Shown: in pieces, positions 1 through 8,386 of the stretch
How the letters are laid out: the number at the start of each line of letters is the position of its first letter
Position numbering within the stretch: the first letter of the stretch is position 1
Source of the DNA: Rugamonas rivuli
GTDB taxonomy: Bacteria; Pseudomonadota; Gammaproteobacteria; Burkholderiales; Burkholderiaceae_D
NCBI RefSeq assembly: GCF_009380165.1
Contig: NZ_WHUF01000007.1
Span: 124,001-188,000 of the forward strand
DNA: 64,000 nt
Direction of reading: 5' to 3'
Made by a program: the position numbers and the translations under genes
The notes under the pieces: model-generated
What the model was told of the DNA's origin: nothing
What the model saw: only the letters and a program-made list of their open reading frames with translations
Databases searched by the model: none

Positions 1-388
1 AGGCTTGTTCGGCCTTGGCGATCTGCTGGCGCTCGGCCTTGACCCGCACCGACATGTAGCCGGTGGTCTTGCCGTTGTCGCGGATCGGCGTGATGTTGGC
101 GCGCACCCAGTAATGGTCGCCGTTCTTGCAGCGGTTCTTGACGATGCCGGTCCACGGCGTGCCGCCCTTGATCGAGCTCCACAGGTCGGCGAAGGCGTCG
201 GCCGGCATGTCCGGATGGCGCACGATGTTTTGCGGCGCACCCAGCAGCTCCGCCTCGCTGTAGCCGCTGATTTGCGTGAAGTAGGGATTTACGTAGACAA
301 TGTTGCCATTTAAGTCAGTCTTGGAAACGATGGCCTGGTCGTCCAGGACTTCCACTTCACGGTTGGTAACGGGCTGGTTGTTGCGCAT
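1..388 (-). CDS. PAS-domain methyl-accepting chemotaxis protein, Aer-like (N-terminal part only)
   Basis: Reverse-strand reading frame open from the ATG at 386-388 to the window edge; about 129 codons are visible and the C-terminus lies outside. The translation begins MRNNQPVTNREVEVLDD and is an Aer-type PAS domain, with VYVNPYFTQISGYSEAELLG and later NIVRHPDMP and GDHYWVRANITPI. In Aer-like receptors this domain senses redox state or oxygen and is followed by a methyl-accepting signalling domain that drives CheA. That C-terminal part is not visible here and is inferred. It diverges from the racemase-like gene, and an FNR-type box lies between them. Confidence 0.85.
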   Translation of the reverse strand, partial: MRNNQPVTNREVEVLDDQAIVSKTDLNGNIVYVNPYFTQISGYSEAELLGAPQNIVRHPDMPADAFADLWSSIKGGTPWTGIVKNRCKNGDHYWVRANITPIRDNGKTTGYMSVRVKAERQQIAKAEQA

Positions 389-477
389 TTCGGGACTCCA
401 CAGTTGGGCCGGCTCGGCCGTTTATTGCTCTATCGCAATTGATGTGTCCAGTTTACGGAGTCCGACCCGCAATTTTA

Positions 478-491
478 TTGATGTAGATCAA
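478..491. promoter_or_regulatory. perfect FNR/Anr-type box
   Basis: The sequence TTGATGTAGATCAA matches the FNR/Anr consensus TTGAT-N4-ATCAA at every defined base. It lies in the 136-bp divergent region, centred about 40 bp upstream of the racemase-like start and about 97 bp upstream of the chemoreceptor start. The position fits oxygen-responsive control of one or both genes; which one is inference. Confidence 0.6.
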
Positions 492-524
492 AATTCCCCG
501 GATTGGGGTTGGCTAAGGAAAACC

Positions 525-1322
525 ATGGAACTTCAACGACCTGTCGGCATCTTCGACGCCGGCATCGGCAGCTACGCCATCGTCGAGCGCGTGCGCGCGG
601 CCTTCCCGGCGCAGGACATCGTGTATTTCGCCGACCGCGCCAGCTTCCCCTACGGCGCCAAGACGCCGCAGCAGTTGCTGGCGTCGGTGCAACGTGCTAC
701 CGCCTACTTGCAGGCGCAGGGTTGCGTGGCGGTGGTGCTGGCGTCCAACGCGCCCAGCGTGGTGGTGCTGGAGCCGCTGCGCGCGGCGGCCGGCGTGCCG
801 GTGATCGGCATCTTCCCGCCGGTAGCGGAGGCGGTGCGGCGTTCGGCCAGCGGCAAGGTGGCGGTGCTGGGCGTGCGCTCGATGGTGGGCAGCGCGGCCA
901 TGCAAGCCTATGCCGACGTCCATCGCGGCGATGACGAGGTGGTGCTGGTGAATGCATCGGCGCTGGTGGACCTTGTGGAAAACTTCGCCTTTGTCCACAG
1001 GCCGCAGGAAACCCAGGCCGCCGTCAGCGGCTTCATCGCCGAGCTGCGCGCCGCTCATCCGCAGGTCGATGTGATGACGATGTCGTCCACCCACCTGCCG
1101 TGGCTCAAGCCCTTCTTTGAGGCGGCGGCACCGGATGTGCAGTTCCTCGACCCGGCCGACGGCGTGCTGCAGGAGCTGGCGCCGCACACGTCGGCCGGCG
1201 GCGGCCACACGCGCTGCGTGGCCACCGCCAGCGCCGAGCTGAGTCTGGACGATTTCAACACGGCGCTGCGCGCGCTGGGCACGCCGTTGCAGGCCGAGCT
1301 GGTTGAGCTGGCCGTGGACTAA
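525..1322 (+). CDS. Asp/Glu (glutamate) racemase-family protein with both catalytic Cys replaced by Ser
   Basis: A 265-aa protein with the MurI/aspartate-glutamate racemase fold. GIFDAGIGS matches the DSGVGG loop, YFADRASFPYGAKT matches YFADTA..PYG, and THLPWL matches THFPLL. The ATG at 525 is preceded by AAGGAA; an upstream in-frame start would add a non-homologous extension. In active enzymes two cysteines (in CNTAS and CTH) do the proton transfer. Here these positions read SNAPS and STH, so both are serine, and the Ser of DSG is Ala. It may be inactive as a racemase, regulatory, or a different activity. The stop overlaps the convergent GGDEF-EAL gene by 4 bp. Confidence 0.8.
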   Translation: MELQRPVGIFDAGIGSYAIVERVRAAFPAQDIVYFADRASFPYGAKTPQQLLASVQRATAYLQAQGCVAVVLASNAPSVVVLEPLRAAAGVPVIGIFPPVAEAVRRSASGKVAVLGVRSMVGSAAMQAYADVHRGDDEVVLVNASALVDLVENFAFVHRPQETQAAVSGFIAELRAAHPQVDVMTMSSTHLPWLKPFFEAAAPDVQFLDPADGVLQELAPHTSAGGGHTRCVATASAELSLDDFNTALRALGTPLQAELVELAVD

Positions 1323-3427
1323 GCGCCGGCGCTGGCGCTGAGCGGCCGCAGCGTGCCGACCGCGTAGCCCTGGGCGTAGTCCAGGCCCAGTTCGCGCACC
1401 ACGGCCAGCGTCGGCTCGTCCTCGACGTATTCGGCCACGGTGCTGAGGCCCATCACGTGGCCGACTTCGTTGATGGCCTTGACCAGGGCGCGGTTGATGG
1501 CGTTGGTGGCGATGCCGCGGATGAACACGCCGTCGATCTTGAGGAAGTCCACCGGCAGCGCCCGCAGGTAGGCGAACGACGACAGGCCGCTGCCGAAATC
1601 GTCCAGCGAGAAGCGGCAGCCCAGCGCCTTCAGCCCGGCCATGAAGTCCTGCGCCTTGACCAGGTTGGCGATCACCGCCGTCTCGGTGATTTCAAAGCAG
1701 ATCTGCGCCGGCGAGATGCCGTGTTCGGCGAACTGCTGGACGATGTAGTCGTGCAAGCCCTCGTCGCCCAGCGAGGTGCCGGACAGGTTGACCGAGTACT
1801 GCGCCGGCAGCCGGCCGTTGGCGTCCGGCTGCGCGCCCAGGCTTTGCACATGGCGGCAGACGGCGCGTATCACCCAGCGGTCGATGGCCGTCATCATGTC
1901 GTAGCGCTCGGCGGCGGGGATGAAGGCGCCGGGCAGGATCAGGTCGCCCTTGGCCGGCTGGATGCGGATCAGCACCTCGTCGTGCTCCTCCTCGTCCTGC
2001 TGGCCTAGGCGCACGATGGGCTGGGCGTACAGCCGGAAGTACTGGTGCTCGAAGGCTTCGTTCAGGCGCGACACCCACTGCATCTCGCCCTGCCGCCGCG
2101 CCAGCCGCTGATCCGATTCCTGGTACAGGTGCACGCGGTTGCGGCCGCGCTCCTTGGCCAGGTAGCAAGCCTGGTCGGCGGCCATCAGCAGCTCGGTCAT
2201 CGATTTGCTGTGGTGGTTGACCTCGACCAGGCCGATGCTTACGCCCAGCTCGAAGGTGTGGTCGTCCCACACGAAGCGGAAGTTCTTGACCGACTGCCGC
2301 AGCACGTCGGCGATCAGCAGCGCCTGGTCCGGCGGGCAGTGCGGCAGCAGCACGCCCAGCTCGTCGCCGCCGAGGCGGGCCAGGATGTCGCTGTCGCGCA
2401 TCTGCGTCTGCAGCATCTTGGACAGCAGTTGCAGCAGCAGGTCGCCGGCGCTGTGGCCGCAGGTGTCGTTGACGATCTTGAACTGGTCCAGGTCCATGTA
2501 CAGCAGCGCGTGCACGTGGCCGTCCTCCTTGGCGCTGTGCAGCGCGGCGGCGATCTGCACTTCGAATTCGCGCCGGTTGATCAGGCCGGTGAGCGTGTCG
2601 TGGCTGGCGTTCCACGACAGCTGCTTGGTCAGCTTGCGCTCGTGGCTGACGTCGCGGAACACCACCACCGCGCCCAGCAGCTCGCCGCCGTCGGACCAGA
2701 TCGGTGCGGCCGATTCCTCGACCGCCACATGGCGGCCGTCGCGCGTGACCAGCTGGTTTTGCGACGACATGCCGATCGCCTGCCGCAGCCGCAGGCATTG
2801 CAGCGCCACGTGCTCCGGGATGGCCTCGCCGGCGTCGTCGACCAGCTTCAGCGTGCTGGCGATGTGCAGCCCGCGCGCCTCGTCGTGGGTCCAGCCGGTG
2901 AGTTGTTCGGCGATGTAGTTCAGGTAGTCGGTTTCGCCGTGGGCGTTGGTGGTGATGACGCCCTCGCCGATCGAGCGCAGCGTGACGGCGGCCAGCTCGC
3001 GCTGGCGCGCGGTGGTTTGCTCGCTGTTCTTGCGTTCGGTGATGTCCCAGACCACGCCCAGCGTGCCGAGCGGCTGGGCGCGGTCGTCGCCGTTGCAGAA
3101 CACGTGGGCCTTGGCGGCCAGCCAGTGCCGGCTTTTGTCCGGCCAGATCACGCGGTATTCGACTTCATAGCCGGCACGGTTGTCGACCGCGGTCTGCATG
3201 GTGTCGAGCAGCTGGTCGCGGTCTTCCTGGCAGACGTGCTGGAGAAAGACGGAAAACGGCTGCTTCAGGTCGCCGGAGGGCAGGCCCAGCAAGGTGGCGC
3301 CTGCGCCGAACCATTTGACCGTGCTGTCGACCACGCGGCCATCGTGAAGTTCCGAATCCCAGATCGTCATGCGCGCGGCGTCCAGCGCCATGCGCAAGTG
3401 CCGCTGCACATGCTCCATGCTCTCCAC
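1319..3427 (-). CDS. PAS-PAS-GGDEF-EAL cyclic-di-GMP signalling protein
   Basis: A 702-aa cytoplasmic protein without membrane segments. Two PAS domains (about 10-132 and 140-265) precede a GGDEF domain (about 270-430) and an EAL domain (about 440-700). The diguanylate cyclase signature is RLGGDEL at 351-357, with an RxxD inhibitory site five residues upstream (RDSD). The EAL motif reads EVL; other phosphodiesterase residues are kept (SVNLSG, FEITET, DDFGSG, FLKID, VAEYVE, QGY). It may therefore both make and degrade c-di-GMP, or use one domain as a sensor; the sequence does not settle which. The signal for the PAS domains is unknown. Confidence 0.92.
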   Translation of the reverse strand: MESMEHVQRHLRMALDAARMTIWDSELHDGRVVDSTVKWFGAGATLLGLPSGDLKQPFSVFLQHVCQEDRDQLLDTMQTAVDNRAGYEVEYRVIWPDKSRHWLAAKAHVFCNGDDRAQPLGTLGVVWDITERKNSEQTTARQRELAAVTLRSIGEGVITTNAHGETDYLNYIAEQLTGWTHDEARGLHIASTLKLVDDAGEAIPEHVALQCLRLRQAIGMSSQNQLVTRDGRHVAVEESAAPIWSDGGELLGAVVVFRDVSHERKLTKQLSWNASHDTLTGLINRREFEVQIAAALHSAKEDGHVHALLYMDLDQFKIVNDTCGHSAGDLLLQLLSKMLQTQMRDSDILARLGGDELGVLLPHCPPDQALLIADVLRQSVKNFRFVWDDHTFELGVSIGLVEVNHHSKSMTELLMAADQACYLAKERGRNRVHLYQESDQRLARRQGEMQWVSRLNEAFEHQYFRLYAQPIVRLGQQDEEEHDEVLIRIQPAKGDLILPGAFIPAAERYDMMTAIDRWVIRAVCRHVQSLGAQPDANGRLPAQYSVNLSGTSLGDEGLHDYIVQQFAEHGISPAQICFEITETAVIANLVKAQDFMAGLKALGCRFSLDDFGSGLSSFAYLRALPVDFLKIDGVFIRGIATNAINRALVKAINEVGHVMGLSTVAEYVEDEPTLAVVRELGLDYAQGYAVGTLRPLSASAGA

Positions 3428-3484
3428 CCCCTACGCCATTGGAGTGGGACGGCGGCAGGGAGTTCCCTGGATTTTGTGCGAAAG

Positions 3485-3919
3485 TTAGCCCGCTTCGCCG
3501 CTGCCGGCATGGGGCGTGCCCTTGATGGCGGCGACATCGCGCACGTTTTTCTGCACCGCCACTGCGGCAAACAGGCTGAGCACGAAAGCCATCGCGTAAA
3601 AGCCTTTTTCGCTGGGCGCCAGACTGGCGTTGAACAGGCCCACGCCCAGCAGGCCGACCGCCAGCATCACCGATATCCAGCACAGGCCGAAATACAGGCC
3701 GCTGACCGGGATGGCTTCGCTGCGGTCACGCACCGATTTCTGTAGCGAGACGGCGGCGAACAGGCCGTACATCAGCAAGGTGAAGTAATAGCCTTTTTCG
3801 TTCAGCTGCATGCCGGCGTTCCACAGGCCGATCAGGTAGGTCAGCGCGCCGGCGATCAGGGCGACCCAGGAGGCGGCGATGAAGGCGCCGGTCGGGCCTT
3901 GTTGGGCAGGTTGGGCCAT
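3485..3919 (-). CDS. yiaA: YiaA/YiaB-family inner membrane protein
   Basis: A 144-aa protein made of two tandem YiaAB two-helix repeats. Each holds a pair of hydrophobic segments (about 12-34 and 44-60, then 73-97 and 107-123). The repeats share the pattern EKG(Y/F)Y...LFAAV(S/A)(L/V)QK(S/N)VRD. The start is the ATG at 3917-3919, six bases after AAAGGA; an upstream start would add 12 residues before this ribosome site. Length matches E. coli YiaA (about 145 aa). The biochemical role of the family is not established. Confidence 0.85.
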   Translation of the reverse strand: MAQPAQQGPTGAFIAASWVALIAGALTYLIGLWNAGMQLNEKGYYFTLLMYGLFAAVSLQKSVRDRSEAIPVSGLYFGLCWISVMLAVGLLGVGLFNASLAPSEKGFYAMAFVLSLFAAVAVQKNVRDVAAIKGTPHAGSGEAG

Positions 3920-3982
3920 CGTTGTTCCTTTCAGAAAGGTGGGCGGGGCGCCCACCTCGGAACCATAACAAAGCTGCCCGCC

Positions 3983-4915
3983 TTATTTTTTGACTAGACG
4001 CAATAGTTTTCCACCCAGCATGACCACCGCCAGCGCCAGCGCGCCGGCCACGACGCCGGCCACCGCGTCCAGCGCGGCCGGCGTGGCCCAGGCCAGCAAG
4101 GGGCCCAGCATCGGCACCGTGGCGACCGCGTCGGCCGCGTGGTGGACCAGGTCGTGGGTGCCGGGCAGGCCGTGCATCAGGATGCCGCCGCCGACCATGA
4201 ACATGGCGGCCGTGCCGACCACCGACAGCAGCTTCATCAGCTTGGGCGCGGCCGCCAGCAGCACGCGGCCCAGCGCGCGCACGGCGCTGCCGCCGCGCTG
4301 GCTCAGGTAGAGCCCGGCGTCGTCCATCTTGACGATGCCGGCCACGATGCCGTACACGCCCACCGTCATCACCAGCGCGATGCCGACCACCACCGTCACC
4401 TGTTGCAGGAAGGGCGCGCCGGCCACCGTGCCCAGCGCAATGACGATGATCTCGGCCGACAGGATGAAGTCGGTGCGGATGGCGCCCTTGATCTTGTCCT
4501 GTTCCAGCGCCACCAGGTCGACGTCGGGATCGCTGACGGCGTCGGCCAGCTCGCCCAGGTGCTGGTCGGCTTCCTCGCGGTGCAGCAGCGTGTGGGTGAT
4601 TTTCTCGAAGCCTTCGAAGCACAGGTAGAGGCCGCCCGCCATCAGCAGCGGCGTGATGGCCCAGGGCGCGAAGGCGCTGATCGCCAGCGCGGCCGGCACC
4701 AGGATGGCCTTGTTCTTCAGCGAGCCGAGCGCCACCGCCCACACCACCGGCAGTTCGCGCTCGGCGCGCACGCCCGCCACCTGCTGGGCGTTCAGGGCCA
4801 GGTCGTCGCCCAGCACGCCGGCGGTTTTCTTGGCCGCCATCTTGCTCATCAGGGCGACGTCGTCGAGGATGGTGGCGATGTCATCGATCAGCGCCAGCAG
4901 GCTGGTGCCGGCCAT
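3983..4915 (-). CDS. DUF808 (YedI-like) multipass membrane protein
   Basis: A 310-aa protein beginning MAGTSLLALIDDIATILDD and continuing SKMAAKKTAGVLGDDLALNAQQV, the characteristic N-terminus of the DUF808/YedI family. Several hydrophobic helices follow (roughly 75-105, 155-185, 190-210, 240-260, 275-300). The start is the ATG at 4913-4915 with GGAG upstream; the longer in-frame extension is not family-like. Function of the family is unknown; it is thought to be an inner-membrane protein. It is transcribed in the same direction as the yiaA-like gene, 63 bp away. Confidence 0.85.
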   Translation of the reverse strand: MAGTSLLALIDDIATILDDVALMSKMAAKKTAGVLGDDLALNAQQVAGVRAERELPVVWAVALGSLKNKAILVPAALAISAFAPWAITPLLMAGGLYLCFEGFEKITHTLLHREEADQHLGELADAVSDPDVDLVALEQDKIKGAIRTDFILSAEIIVIALGTVAGAPFLQQVTVVVGIALVMTVGVYGIVAGIVKMDDAGLYLSQRGGSAVRALGRVLLAAAPKLMKLLSVVGTAAMFMVGGGILMHGLPGTHDLVHHAADAVATVPMLGPLLAWATPAALDAVAGVVAGALALAVVMLGGKLLRLVKK

Positions 4916-5032
4916 TAGTGCTGCTCCGAGGGGAAATGTGGCTGGGTCATGGGGGTTCCTTAGTTGATCGGCAATATTAACCGATGACGCGCCGGGCGGC
5001 GAGACGCAAGCACCGCTACAATGTACTTTGCC

Positions 5033-5051
5033 CCGCAGCACGGTGCTGCGG
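5033..5051. other. perfect 9-bp inverted repeat in the lysE-like leader
   Basis: CCGCAGCAC and GTGCTGCGG are separated by one base, between a TACAAT at 5017-5022 (a possible -10; no good -35 seen) and the LysE start at 5071. It could be an operator or a 5' leader hairpin. No U-tract follows, so it is not a terminator. Confidence 0.35.
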
Positions 5052-5070
5052 CTGACCGCACGGGATAACT

Positions 5071-5712
5071 ATGAGCTTCGCCACCTGGATCACCTTTTTC
5101 ATCGCCGCCTGCATCATCGCCGTCTCGCCGGGATCGGGCGCGGTGCTGTCGATGTCGCACGGGCTGTCGTACGGCGTGCGCCGCACCAGCGCCACCATCT
5201 TCGGCCTGCAGACCGGCTTGATGATGATTTTCTGCATCGCCGGCGCGGGCGTCGGCTCGCTGCTGCTGGCCTCGGAGGTGGCGTTCAGCATCGTCAAGAC
5301 GGTGGGCGCGCTGTACCTGATCTACCTGGGCCTGAGCCAGTGGCGGGCCAAGGTCAGCGTCGGCGCCAGCCAGGACCGGGCGGAGCTGGTGGTGCCGACC
5401 GCCCGCAAACGCTTCCTGACCGGCTTCCTGACCAACGCCACCAACCCCAAGGGCATCATCTTCATGGTGGCGGTGCTGCCGCAATTCATCACCCAGGGCT
5501 CGCCGCTGCTGCCGCAACTGCTGATCCTGGCCGCCACCATGTGCTGCATCGACCTGGTGGTGATGCACAGCTACGCCTTCCTGGCTTCGTCGATGCAGCG
5601 CTATTTCCGCGACGCCAGCGCCGTCAAGAAGCAGAACCGGGTGTTCGGCGGCCTGCTGATGGCGGTCGGCGCGGCGCTGTTCTTCGTCAAGCGGGGCGCC
5701 GCCAGCGCCTGA
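5071..5712 (+). CDS. LysE/RhtB-family amino-acid exporter
   Basis: A 213-aa inner-membrane protein of normal RhtB-family length. The N-terminus MSFATWITFFIAACIIAVSPG carries the conserved first helix and SPG loop. It is followed by a Gly-rich GLQTGLMM helix, LIYLGLSQWR, the family motif FLTGFLTNATNPKGIIF at about 114-130, and two C-terminal helices. The family exports amino acids or homoserine-lactone-like small molecules; the substrate cannot be read from the sequence. The start is the only sensible ATG, with GGGA upstream. Confidence 0.88.
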   Translation: MSFATWITFFIAACIIAVSPGSGAVLSMSHGLSYGVRRTSATIFGLQTGLMMIFCIAGAGVGSLLLASEVAFSIVKTVGALYLIYLGLSQWRAKVSVGASQDRAELVVPTARKRFLTGFLTNATNPKGIIFMVAVLPQFITQGSPLLPQLLILAATMCCIDLVVMHSYAFLASSMQRYFRDASAVKKQNRVFGGLLMAVGAALFFVKRGAASA

Positions 5713-5801
5713 AAAGATAGCTGATTTGTAACAGGGCGTTACCCCGGTAGGCGTATCCGCCGCCACGGCGTTAAATTGGAATATAACAAGGAGACGTCGT
5801 C

Positions 5802-7703
5802 ATGGGCCGCAAGCTTATTCATTTCATCATGTTGGCCGCGCTGGTCGGCGCCAGTGCCTATGCGCTGGCCGACCCGCCCGCCATGGTGGGCCGCATTTCG
5901 GCGGTGCACGGCCAGGTCACGCTGGTCGGCGACGACGAGCCGGTGGCCGCCTCGCTGAACTGGCCCGTCACCGGCGCCAGCCATTTGACGACGGCCAGCG
6001 GCGCCCGCACCGAATTCCGCGTCGGTTCGACGGCGGTGCGGCTCGATGGCGATTCCGATCTGGAAATCAGCGACCTGGATGACGACCTGTTGCGGCTGCG
6101 CCTGAATTACGGCAGCATCAGCATCCGCGTGCGCAGCCCCGAGCTGCTGCGCGACTTCGAACTGAACACGCCCCAGGCCCGCATCACCTTGCTGGAGCCG
6201 GGCCTGCTGCGGGTGGACGTCGAACGCGTGGCCGACACCAGCCAGGTCAGCGTGCTGGCCGGCAGCGCGCGGGTGGATGGCGCGGGCTCGTCGCTGACGG
6301 TGGGCCCCGGCCGCCATGTCGATGTCGGCAGCGCCGATGTCAGCACCAGCGTCGCCCGGCGCGACGGCTTCGATATCTGGTCTGACGAGCGCGACCGCGC
6401 CGCCGAGGTGGTGGTGAGCACGCGTTTTGTTTCCAGCGGCATCACCGGCTATGAAGAACTGGACCGCAACGGCAGCTGGACCGACAACGTCGAGTACGGC
6501 GCGCTGTGGACGCCGCGCAATGTCGCGGTCGATTGGGCGCCCTATCGCGACGGCCGCTGGATCTGGCTGGCGCCGTGGGGCTGGACCTGGGTCGACAACG
6601 CGCCGTGGGGCTATGCGCCTTCGCATTACGGCCGCTGGGTGGTGGTCAACCGCCGCTGGTGCTGGGCGCCGGGGCGGCCTGCCGGGCGTCCGGTGTGGGC
6701 GCCGGCGCTGGTGGGCTGGGTCGGCGGCGATGGCTTCTCGCGCGATCACCGGCCGGGGCTGGGCTGGTTCCCGCTGTCGCCGCGTGAGCGCTTTGTGCCG
6801 AGTTACCGGGTGTCGTCCGAGCAGGAACGCCGCCTGATCTGGACCCACAACGGCAAGCCGTTCGAGCCGCGCACCTTGCAGCCGGGCCAGTTCGATCACC
6901 GTCGCGACGGCTTGACGGTGCTGCCGCGCGAGCAGTTCGAAGGCCGCCACCGCAGCGTGCAGGTGCCGCGTGGTCCGCAAGTGATACCGGCGCCCGGCCT
7001 GGCGGCGACCGCCACGACGGTGGCGCCGCCGCAGCCAGCCGTCGCGCGCGTGCTGGACACCAACCGCCGCGGCTGGCAAGACCGCGACCATGACGGCCGC
7101 CCGGACCGCGTGCTGACCGCGCCGTCGGTGCCGCAGCCGGTGACGACGCCCTTGCAGCCGGGCCGTCCGCAGATTTCGACGCTGGCGCCGGGCCAGTTCG
7201 GCCGTCCCGATGCGCCGCCGCAGACCATTCAGCCGGGCGATGTGCGCATCGATTTGCGTCCGCACGGCCGGCCGGGCCAGGCGCCTAACCAGCCGATGCC
7301 GGTGATGCCGGCGCCGCATATCCTGCAGGCCAATCCGGTGATCACGGCGACGCCGAATATCCAGCAGGCGAACCCGCCGATCACGGCGGCGCCGGTGGCG
7401 GCTCCGACCGTGCCGACGCCGTACCCGGCCGGCCGCGACCGCGACGACGGCCGCCGGTATCGCCAGCCGGAGGATAGGCGCCAGGTCCAGCAGCCGCAAC
7501 CGGTGCAGCAGCCGCAACCGGTGCAGCAGCCGCGTCCGCAGCCGGTCCAGCCGCAGCCGCAACCGCAGCAACCCCGCGCGGTGGTCGCACCGCAGGCTCA
7601 GCCGCAGCAGAACCGCGAAAGCGGCCACGACAAGCAGCAGGAGCGCCGCAAGGAAGAAGGCCGCGACCGCAACGACAACAACCGCAACCAGAATCGCAAT
7701 TAG
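5802..7703 (+). CDS. secreted FecR-domain protein (DUF6600-like), Gln/Pro-rich tail
   Basis: A 633-aa protein with a signal peptide (about 1-23, ending ALA). A FecR-like beta domain follows at about 30-170 (VGRISAVHGQVTL, AVRLDGDSDLEI, LRLNYGSISIRV). Next is a Trp/Tyr-rich segment at about 225-330 (GRWIWLAPWGWTWVDNAPWG), typical of DUF6600-type proteins. The C-terminus (about 490-633) is low complexity, rich in Pro, Gln, Arg and Asn. AAGGAG sits 8 bases before the ATG. The protein is probably periplasmic or surface-exposed. It is not a classical anti-sigma FecR, because there is no N-terminal cytoplasmic domain or adjacent sigma gene. Confidence 0.8.
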   Translation: MGRKLIHFIMLAALVGASAYALADPPAMVGRISAVHGQVTLVGDDEPVAASLNWPVTGASHLTTASGARTEFRVGSTAVRLDGDSDLEISDLDDDLLRLRLNYGSISIRVRSPELLRDFELNTPQARITLLEPGLLRVDVERVADTSQVSVLAGSARVDGAGSSLTVGPGRHVDVGSADVSTSVARRDGFDIWSDERDRAAEVVVSTRFVSSGITGYEELDRNGSWTDNVEYGALWTPRNVAVDWAPYRDGRWIWLAPWGWTWVDNAPWGYAPSHYGRWVVVNRRWCWAPGRPAGRPVWAPALVGWVGGDGFSRDHRPGLGWFPLSPRERFVPSYRVSSEQERRLIWTHNGKPFEPRTLQPGQFDHRRDGLTVLPREQFEGRHRSVQVPRGPQVIPAPGLAATATTVAPPQPAVARVLDTNRRGWQDRDHDGRPDRVLTAPSVPQPVTTPLQPGRPQISTLAPGQFGRPDAPPQTIQPGDVRIDLRPHGRPGQAPNQPMPVMPAPHILQANPVITATPNIQQANPPITAAPVAAPTVPTPYPAGRDRDDGRRYRQPEDRRQVQQPQPVQQPQPVQQPRPQPVQPQPQPQQPRAVVAPQAQPQQNRESGHDKQQERRKEEGRDRNDNNRNQNRN

Positions 7704-7780
7704 CAGTGTTCAGGGCCGTCGAGTCCCCAACCTTTTTGCCCCAACTATTTTCCGGACTTCCGATCAGGGAATAGTTTTAG

Positions 7781-7804
7781 CCAGCCTCCGGGCTGGTTTT
7801 TTTT
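7781..7804 (+). terminator. rho-independent terminator after the FecR-domain gene
   Basis: CCAGCC-TCCG-GGCTGG forms a 6-bp stem with a 4-base loop, followed directly by eight T. It lies about 80 bp after the forward stop and faces the convergent gene. Confidence 0.8.
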
Positions 7805-7814
7805 GCCCGGCGGT

Positions 7815-8300
7815 TCAGCCCCGCTCCGCCTTCAGGCGCAGCCGCGCCCGCCATTCGCCCAGCGCCGACAGCGCGCCCTGGAACTCGCGTTCGATCAGGT
7901 CGGCCTCGGCCGCCGTCACCTTGCCGTCCAGCAGCGCGGTCGATACCGCCTCCGCCACCGCGCCCACCTGGCTCATCACCTTGCACACGGTTTGCGACAG
8001 GTCGTCGTCGCCGATGTTGTCCGGCGTCGGCACCACGAAGGCCGCCATGCCGTGCCGCACCAGCAGCGCGTGCAGCGGCAGGTGGGCGTCGGCCACGCCG
8101 GCCTTGTGGCACAGGTCGACCACCGCCGAGACTTCCTCGAACGAGGGGTAGTGCGAGGCGATGGTCGGCGCCAGCTTGTTGCGCAGGACGTTGACCGAGA
8201 TGCCCATCGCCTGCGCCAGCGCGTCGATGCCGCCGGGGTAGCTGCGCGCCACTTTGTAGAGCGCGTCGTGTTGATTCATGTCCAGGTATTTGCGTGTCAT
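7815..8300 (-). CDS. phage CII-like regulatory protein
   Basis: A 161-aa (or 154-aa) soluble protein. After MNQHDALYKVARSYPGGID it reads ALAQAMGISVNVLRNKL, a helix-turn-helix seen in the phage regulatory CII (Phage_CII_2) family. A helical region (LVRHGMAAFVVP) and an acidic C-terminus follow. The first ATG (8300) has no clear ribosome site; the ATG at 8279 gives the more family-like N-terminus. No other phage genes are adjacent, so it is a domesticated or stand-alone regulator. The target is unknown. Confidence 0.6.
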   Translation of the reverse strand: MTRKYLDMNQHDALYKVARSYPGGIDALAQAMGISVNVLRNKLAPTIASHYPSFEEVSAVVDLCHKAGVADAHLPLHALLVRHGMAAFVVPTPDNIGDDDLSQTVCKVMSQVGAVAEAVSTALLDGKVTAAEADLIEREFQGALSALGEWRARLRLKAERG

Positions 8301-8386
8301 GGTGAAGCGAGCCTTTTATTACCGATGCAGTCGCCGACGCGCGGCGCTATGCTGATTTTCATTCAACTTCTTTGCGAAACGACATC

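Noticed and set aside
2045..3745. 566-codon forward frame opposite the GGDEF-EAL gene
   Set aside because: Antisense shadow; the reverse strand has intact PAS, GGDEF and EAL motifs.
7480..7620. Repeated CAGCCGCAACCGGTG units suggesting a CRISPR or tandem array
   Set aside because: They are in-frame Gln-Pro codon repeats inside the FecR-domain protein; there are no spacers.
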